From JAKAIY01 sp963809385 (GTDB lineage Bacteria > Chloroflexota > Ktedonobacteria > Ktedonobacterales > JADMIN01), in assembly GCA_963809385.1 (NCBI GenBank), contig CAWEJL010000004.1, positions 434,001 to 498,000 of the forward strand: a DNA stretch of 64,000 bases. Direction: 5' to 3'. The position numbers were made by a program, and so were the translations under genes. The stretch's first letter is position 1. Each line of letters starts with the position of its first letter. Below are positions 60,570 through 64,000 of this stretch, piece by piece. The notes beneath the pieces are model-generated. The model saw only the letters and a program-made list of their open reading frames with translations, ran no database searches and was not told the DNA's origin.

Positions 60570-60947
60570 ATGAAGCTAGCGTATTGGGTTCGTATGCTGG
60601 GGCTGGTGACGTTTCTGTTCGCCCTGGTGGGGATGGGGCTATTGCTTGTCAACTCGGAAGCGGCGCAGACGCTGGCGGTGGCGCTGGTGATCTTCGCCAG
60701 CCGGATAGCGTTGATAGTAGCGGCGCTGGGTGTGGTGGTAAGCTGGCAGCGGCGGCGCTGGCGCTGGGTGGCGGCGCTGGCGCTGGCGGGGATGGTGACG
60801 CTGCTGAGCGGCCCGCTCAGCGCGCTCATGAACTCCAGCGCGCCGTTCCTCGTGGGGCCACTGGTGGTGGGGGCGCTGGGGCTGGCAGCGACGGGGCTAC
60901 CGCGCCTGCCACGCCTGCCGCGGGCGACAGGCGCCTCCGCGCGGTGA
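60570..60947 (+). CDS. Small membrane protein of three to four helices
   Basis: This 125-residue hydrophobic protein has helices around LGLVTFLFALVGMGLLLVNS, VALVIFASRIALIVAALGVV, WVAALALAGMVTLLSGPLSA and FLVGPLVVGALGLAATGLPR, with a basic C-terminus. GGAGGG lies upstream of ATG 60570. No family is recognised. It ends before an intrinsic terminator. Confidence 0.65.
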   Translation: MKLAYWVRMLGLVTFLFALVGMGLLLVNSEAAQTLAVALVIFASRIALIVAALGVVVSWQRRRWRWVAALALAGMVTLLSGPLSALMNSSAPFLVGPLVVGALGLAATGLPRLPRLPRATGASAR

Positions 60948-60955
60948 TCGCGCGA

Positions 60956-60990
60956 CGCTCCGGCGGGACTCCCCGCCGGAGCGCTTTCTT
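60956..60990 (+). terminator. Intrinsic terminator
   Basis: CGCTCCGGCGGG (60956-60967), loop ACTC, CCCGCCGGAGCG (60972-60983), then CTTTCTTGCC: 12 perfect pairs and a moderate T-tract, 8 nt after the stop. Confidence 0.8.
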
Positions 60991-61093
60991 GCCTCTCGGC
61001 CACGCCTGAAGTCGCTGGTATGCTCCTATCATGGGTATGGGCGCGCTGGAGACCGGAGTTCCGCGCGCCGATCTGAGATCGGGGTAGCTTTCT

Positions 61094-61972
61094 ATGGCAT
61101 CCACCACTTTCCCCGCGCTATTCCCCGCTGGACCGAGCGCCGCCTGGTGGGGCGCCAGTCTTGGCGTCGTCGTGTTCTATGTCCTCTATCCAATCGCGCT
61201 GATCATCATCGCGCACAGCCGGCTGAAGGTGGGCTGGCGCTACGCTGGCTATGGCGCGCTGATCTTCTTCCTGTTCCAGATCATCTCGCGCGTGCCACTC
61301 ATCCAGGTGGCGCAATACTTCCTGGCGCCAACGCTGAAATCATCGCAGGTCGCGCTGTACGCCTTTCTCTTCGTCGCGTCGCTGACGGCGGGGCTCTTCG
61401 AGGAGGTTGGGCGCTATCTCGGCTACCGCTGGTTCATGGGGCGCGAGGAGAAGACGTGGGCCAAGGCGGTGATGTATGGCCTGGGGCATGGCGGGCTGGA
61501 GAGCGCCGTGCTGGTGGGTGGCCTGGCGGCGATTTCCCTGCTCAATGTCTGGCTGATCGTCAGCACGAACGGCGCGATCGCGCCAGTGGCGCAGCGCGCG
61601 GCGGCGGCGCAGCAGATCGCGGCTATCGCGGCGCAGCCAGCGTGGCTGTCGCTGCTGGGGGGATGGGAGCGTGTCTGCGCGATCACGATGCAGGTCGCGT
61701 TCTCGGTGGTGGTGTTGCAGGTCTTCCGGCGCGGCTCGCTCGCCTGGCTCTGGCTGGCGATTGGCCTGCACACCCTGGTAGATTTCAGCGCCACGGCGCT
61801 GGCCCAGGCGCTGCCCTTCAGCGCGGTGGCGAAAGCCGTAACAGTCGAGGGCGTCATAACGGTGATGGCGCTGGGCGCGCTGTGGCTGATCTTTGCCCTG
61901 CGCGACCGCCCCGCGACGCTGGAGCAGCGGGCGCCGCTGCCTATGGAGGCGAGCGCTGACCTCACCCCCTGA
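61094..61972 (+). CDS. YhfC-family intramembrane glutamic protease
   Basis: This 292-residue membrane protein has about eight helices. The EExxR-type signature is visible as AGLFEEVGRYLGYRWFMG in helix 4, with VMYGLGHGGLESAVLVGGLA in helix 5 and WLAIGLHTLVDFSATAL near the end, the three motifs of YhfC. These are ABI/CPBP-type proteases of unknown substrate. The ATG at 61094 lies shortly after a plus-strand GGTAGC stretch. It converges on rplL with a shared terminator. Confidence 0.9.
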   Translation: MASTTFPALFPAGPSAAWWGASLGVVVFYVLYPIALIIIAHSRLKVGWRYAGYGALIFFLFQIISRVPLIQVAQYFLAPTLKSSQVALYAFLFVASLTAGLFEEVGRYLGYRWFMGREEKTWAKAVMYGLGHGGLESAVLVGGLAAISLLNVWLIVSTNGAIAPVAQRAAAAQQIAAIAAQPAWLSLLGGWERVCAITMQVAFSVVVLQVFRRGSLAWLWLAIGLHTLVDFSATALAQALPFSAVAKAVTVEGVITVMALGALWLIFALRDRPATLEQRAPLPMEASADLTP

Positions 61973-61998
61973 GCGGGGGAGCTGGCGATTGTTAAACG

Positions 61999-62032
61999 AC
62001 GACAGCGCGTCCCGTGTGGGACGCGCTGTCGT
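61999..62032. terminator. Bidirectional terminator between YhfC and rplL
   Basis: A perfect 15-bp stem, ACGACAGCGCGTCCC-GTGT-GGGACGCGCTGTCGT, lies 27 nt after the YhfC stop and 18 nt before the rplL stop. The minus-strand side is followed by CGTTTAAC, a weak T-tract. Confidence 0.85.
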
Positions 62033-62049
62033 GTAGGGGCTGGGTGGCG

Positions 62050-62436
62050 TTAGGCGATAGTCGCCTTGGCGCCGGCCTCTTCGAGCTTGGCCTTGGCGGC
62101 GTTCGCCTCGTCTTTGGCCACGCCCTCCTTGATGGGCTTGGGCGCCGCCTCGACGACGTCCTTGGCCTCCTTGAGGCCCAGGCCGGTCAGCTCGCGCACA
62201 GCCTTGATGACGTTGATCTTGTTCGGGCCGACCTCGGTCAGCGTGACCGTGAACTCGGTCTGCTCCTCAACGGCGGCGGGCGCCTCAGCGGCGGCGGCGG
62301 CGACGGCGGGGCCAGCGACCATCGCCGGCGCGGCGCTCACGCCCCACTGCTCCTGCAGGGCCTTGCTGAGCTTGACGAGGTCGAGCACGCTCATCTCGCT
62401 GAGCTCGGTGATAATCTTGTCCACATCAACTGCCAT
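62050..62436 (-). CDS. rplL: Ribosomal protein L7/L12 (bL12)
   Basis: This 128-residue protein matches bL12: VDKIITELSEMSVLDLVKLS N-terminal dimerisation helices, a flexible Ala/Glu hinge, then the C-terminal domain EFTVTLTEVGPNKINVIKAV and LTGLGLKEAKDVVEAAPKPI with the EF-G/EF-Tu-binding region. It forms the stalk on ribosomal L10. It lies 87 bp downstream of rplJ and ends at the terminator at 61999. Confidence 0.97.
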   Translation of the reverse strand: MAVDVDKIITELSEMSVLDLVKLSKALQEQWGVSAAPAMVAGPAVAAAAAEAPAAVEEQTEFTVTLTEVGPNKINVIKAVRELTGLGLKEAKDVVEAAPKPIKEGVAKDEANAAKAKLEEAGAKATIA

Positions 62437-62523
62437 GATTGGTGTTCCTCCAGGCGCGTAGCCACTTGTGATCGGCCCGCGCGATGATCGTATGTCGTCG
62501 GGTAAGTAGGGTTGGGTCGCGCG

Positions 62524-63057
62524 CTAGGCGGCTTCGCCAAGCTGGCGGATGCGCGCTTCGAGCGTGTTGATGAGATCGCGGAGCGGCGCGTTGAGCACCC
62601 CGTAGGTCTCGTTGAGCGGCGCCATGATCGTGCCGACCACCTGACCGCGCAACTGGTCGCGCGGGGGGATCTTGGCGAGGTCTTCGACCTGCTTGGCGGT
62701 GATGGGGGCCTTCTCGAGAATGCCCGCCTTCACCACGACCGCTTTGGCGGTCTTGGAGGTGCGCAGGTACTCGCTGATCGCTTTGGCGGCGGCCACCTCA
62801 TCCGTGTAGCTGAGGGCGATGGCCGTCTGACCCGCGAGCAGGGACGTGAGGTCCTGATACTCCGCCGCCTCCGAGGCGATGCGCAGCAGGGTGTTCTTGA
62901 TGACATGCAGCTCGATGCCCTGCGCGCGCAGCTTGCGTCGCAGGTCCTGCGACTCCGCGACGGTGAGGCCCTCGGTCTTGAGGAGGACGGCGCCACGCGC
63001 GCGGGACAGCTTGTCGGTCATCTCCTGGATGACGACCGCTTTGGCTGATGTTGGCAT
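62524..63057 (-). CDS. rplJ: Ribosomal protein L10 (uL10)
   Basis: This 177-residue protein matches uL10: MTDKLSRARGAVLLKTEGLT, LRRKLRAQGIELHVIKNTLL, AGILEKAPITAKQVEDLAKI, then APLRDLINTLEARIRQLGEA, the C-terminal helix that binds L12 dimers. The ATG at 63057 has GGGAG at about 12 nt; the first in-frame ATG in the track region is the conserved start MPTSAKAVV. Expression is controlled by the leader at 63258-63496. Confidence 0.97.
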   Translation of the reverse strand: MPTSAKAVVIQEMTDKLSRARGAVLLKTEGLTVAESQDLRRKLRAQGIELHVIKNTLLRIASEAAEYQDLTSLLAGQTAIALSYTDEVAAAKAISEYLRTSKTAKAVVVKAGILEKAPITAKQVEDLAKIPPRDQLRGQVVGTIMAPLNETYGVLNAPLRDLINTLEARIRQLGEAA

Positions 63058-63257
63058 AGGTGTTGGTCTCCCTTCCAGGGCGGATGTCGAGGCGGCGTGA
63101 AGCCAGGCGCGCCCACGTCTGGCGGGCCGGTGGAGCGTCGCGCGCGGCGGGTGATGACCTGCCGGTGAGCGGCGGGCGGGAGCGGCCTCGCGGCGCGCCC
63201 GCGCATTGGGCAAGCCAGGGGGCAGAAGGGGAAGGAGTGCGCGGCGATGGACCCAAA

Positions 63258-63496
63258 CAAAAAGGGTCTTCAGGTCGCCGACCCGAAGACCCCACACCGC
63301 GCGTCGCGTCCTCACGCCGCCCGGTGGGCGTAGCGTGGCGCGCTCGCATGCGCTGGTTCCTTCGCCTCGGCAGGCCTGCCGCGCAGATTAAGCTCTCCCG
63401 CTGGCCGGAGGAGCGCCCGCTGTCTCTGGCTGAAGCATGAATGATTGTACTGCTATGTACCTAAACGAGTATACCAGCCGCTCTGGCGCGCGTCAA
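63258..63496 (-). promoter_or_regulatory. L10 leader with sigma-70 promoter and attenuator
   Basis: The promoter is TTGACG (63491-63496), 17-nt spacer, TATACT (63468-63473). The RNA that follows has the L10-leader pattern: AGCCAGAGACAGCGGGCG, then GAGCTTAATCTGCGCGGCAG and GCCTGCCGAGGCGAAGG, the kink-turn region bound by L10(L12)4. It ends in the terminator GGGTCTTCGGGTC-GGC-GACCTGAAGACCC with TTTTTG (63259-63292), 200 nt upstream of rplJ. The arrangement implies autogenous transcription attenuation of rplJL. Confidence 0.85.
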
Positions 63497-63582
63497 TCCG
63501 CATGGGACCTGTAAACAAAGCGGTGAAACGGGGATGTCGCGCGTTTCTCTCAGAGCGGGGAGCGCCCGAACACGCGCCGCGC

Positions 63583-63798
63583 TTAGCCTCGCCCGAAGAG
63601 GAAGCGCAGGAACTTCATCGGCCCGGAGTAGTAGCCCATGCGCCGTAGCGTGCGGCGGCGGAAGTTGGTCGGCGCGCGCATCCAGCGCGTGGCGGCGTAA
63701 TAGCCCGTCGCGGTCTTGATGCGCCGTTTGGCCTTGGTGACGCCGAGCATTGTGCTCAGGGATGGGCGGCGATAGCGAAACACTTTGAAGCGCGCCAT
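63583..63798 (-). CDS. Small basic protein of unknown function
   Basis: This 71-residue protein starts MARFKVFRYRRPSLSTMLGV and continues with KRRIKTATGYYAATRWMR and NFRRRTLRRMGYYSGPMKFL, highly Arg/Tyr-rich with pI far above neutral. The ATG at 63798 has GGGAGA 6 nt upstream. It could be a ribosome-associated or nucleic-acid-binding protein, as suggested by position next to rplJ, but no domain is recognised. An in-frame upstream extension begins at 63843 but has no SD. Confidence 0.6.
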   Translation of the reverse strand: MARFKVFRYRRPSLSTMLGVTKAKRRIKTATGYYAATRWMRAPTNFRRRTLRRMGYYSGPMKFLRFLFGRG

Positions 63799-63873
63799 GG
63801 TGTGTCTCCCTTTTCCTTGTCCAGACAACCGATTCCAGTCCACCCAGACAATCGCTCCGCCCCACCTTCAATG

Positions 63874-64000
63874 CTACCACACGCCGTCGCGCTCGCTGGG
63901 GCTTTCGTCTGCATTCTGGTCATCCCTGTCATCCAGCGCGTCCAGCGGATCCGGAAGTCCGCCTTCCCCATCCTTCGCCTCTTCCCAGAGACGGCGGATG
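63874..64000 (-). CDS. C-terminal fragment of an acidic protein (cut by window edge)
   Basis: The frame is open from the right edge to a TAG at 63874. The 41 codons end with PDPLDALDDRDDQNADESPS and a short tail ERDGVW. The composition is strongly acidic and typical of a protein C-terminus; no family can be named from this fragment. It is separated from the small basic gene by 75 bp. Confidence 0.5.
   Translation of the reverse strand, partial: IRRLWEEAKDGEGGLPDPLDALDDRDDQNADESPSERDGVW

Overview
The window is a GC-rich (about two thirds G+C) bacterial chromosome segment. L10 and L7/L12 with an L10 leader, an XPB-type helicase, a multi-PAS kinase, LURP-one and YhfC-type proteins, undecaprenol-kinase-type DgkA and many short interspersed palindromes suggest a Chloroflexota-like lineage, perhaps Ktedonobacteria-like. 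That assignment is an inference from gene content and has not been tested by a search. Nothing indicates a plasmid or an intact prophage.

Layout. 1-2.4 kb: class V aminotransferase (cut by the left edge), then an arsenic module (arsR, arsM) with matching operators. 2.5-4.9 kb: a translationally overlapping HipA-like kinase / DUF3037 / aminotransferase operon. 5.2-12.4 kb: lipoprotein, anchored beta-propeller, and two convergent ABC-2 exporters. 13.3-19.7 kb: HTH protein, esterase-like protein, XPB helicase, TetR regulator, FdhD. 20-22.9 kb: antiporter and sugar-phosphate isomerase separated by a small DUF433/DUF5615 toxin-antitoxin cassette bounded by 75-bp direct repeats. 23-29.4 kb: degenerate pyrophosphatase-like protein, MoeA, a two-component system, a small zinc-ribbon protein. 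29.4-32 kb: a repeat-rich accessory patch around a TIR-FGE fusion whose C-terminus looks like the variable region of a diversity-generating retroelement. 32-40.6 kb: YceI, MinD-like protein, GNAT, DgkA, YbeY with a huge acidic insert, PKD protein, SDR. 40.9-46.4 kb: GNAT, a CoA-transferase/SDR catabolic cluster, a trans-sulfuration enzyme. 46.6-54.2 kb: phosphoesterase, BirA with an attenuator-like leader RNA, hydrolase/TetR operon, tRNA-Ala, amidase, DUF2182/DUF1326 pair. 54.4-64 kb: a giant PAS/GAF histidine kinase, small membrane proteins, YhfC protease, and rplJL under an L10-leader attenuator.

Reading quality. At least eight genes are interrupted by +1 shifts. Nearly all can be explained by one extra base in a short mononucleotide run. 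Removing those bases restores full-length conserved proteins and makes every gene length divisible by three. I therefore annotate these as single genes with probable sequence errors, not as pseudogenes.

How the genes work together. ArsR senses arsenic and represses arsR and arsM. The HipA-like operon and the DUF433/DUF5615 pair are growth-control or conflict modules. The TIR-FGE protein is a plausible immune or self-recognition sensor-effector. FdhD and MoeA both serve molybdenum enzymes. The CoA-transferase subunits and the SDR between them form one acyl-CoA pathway operon.
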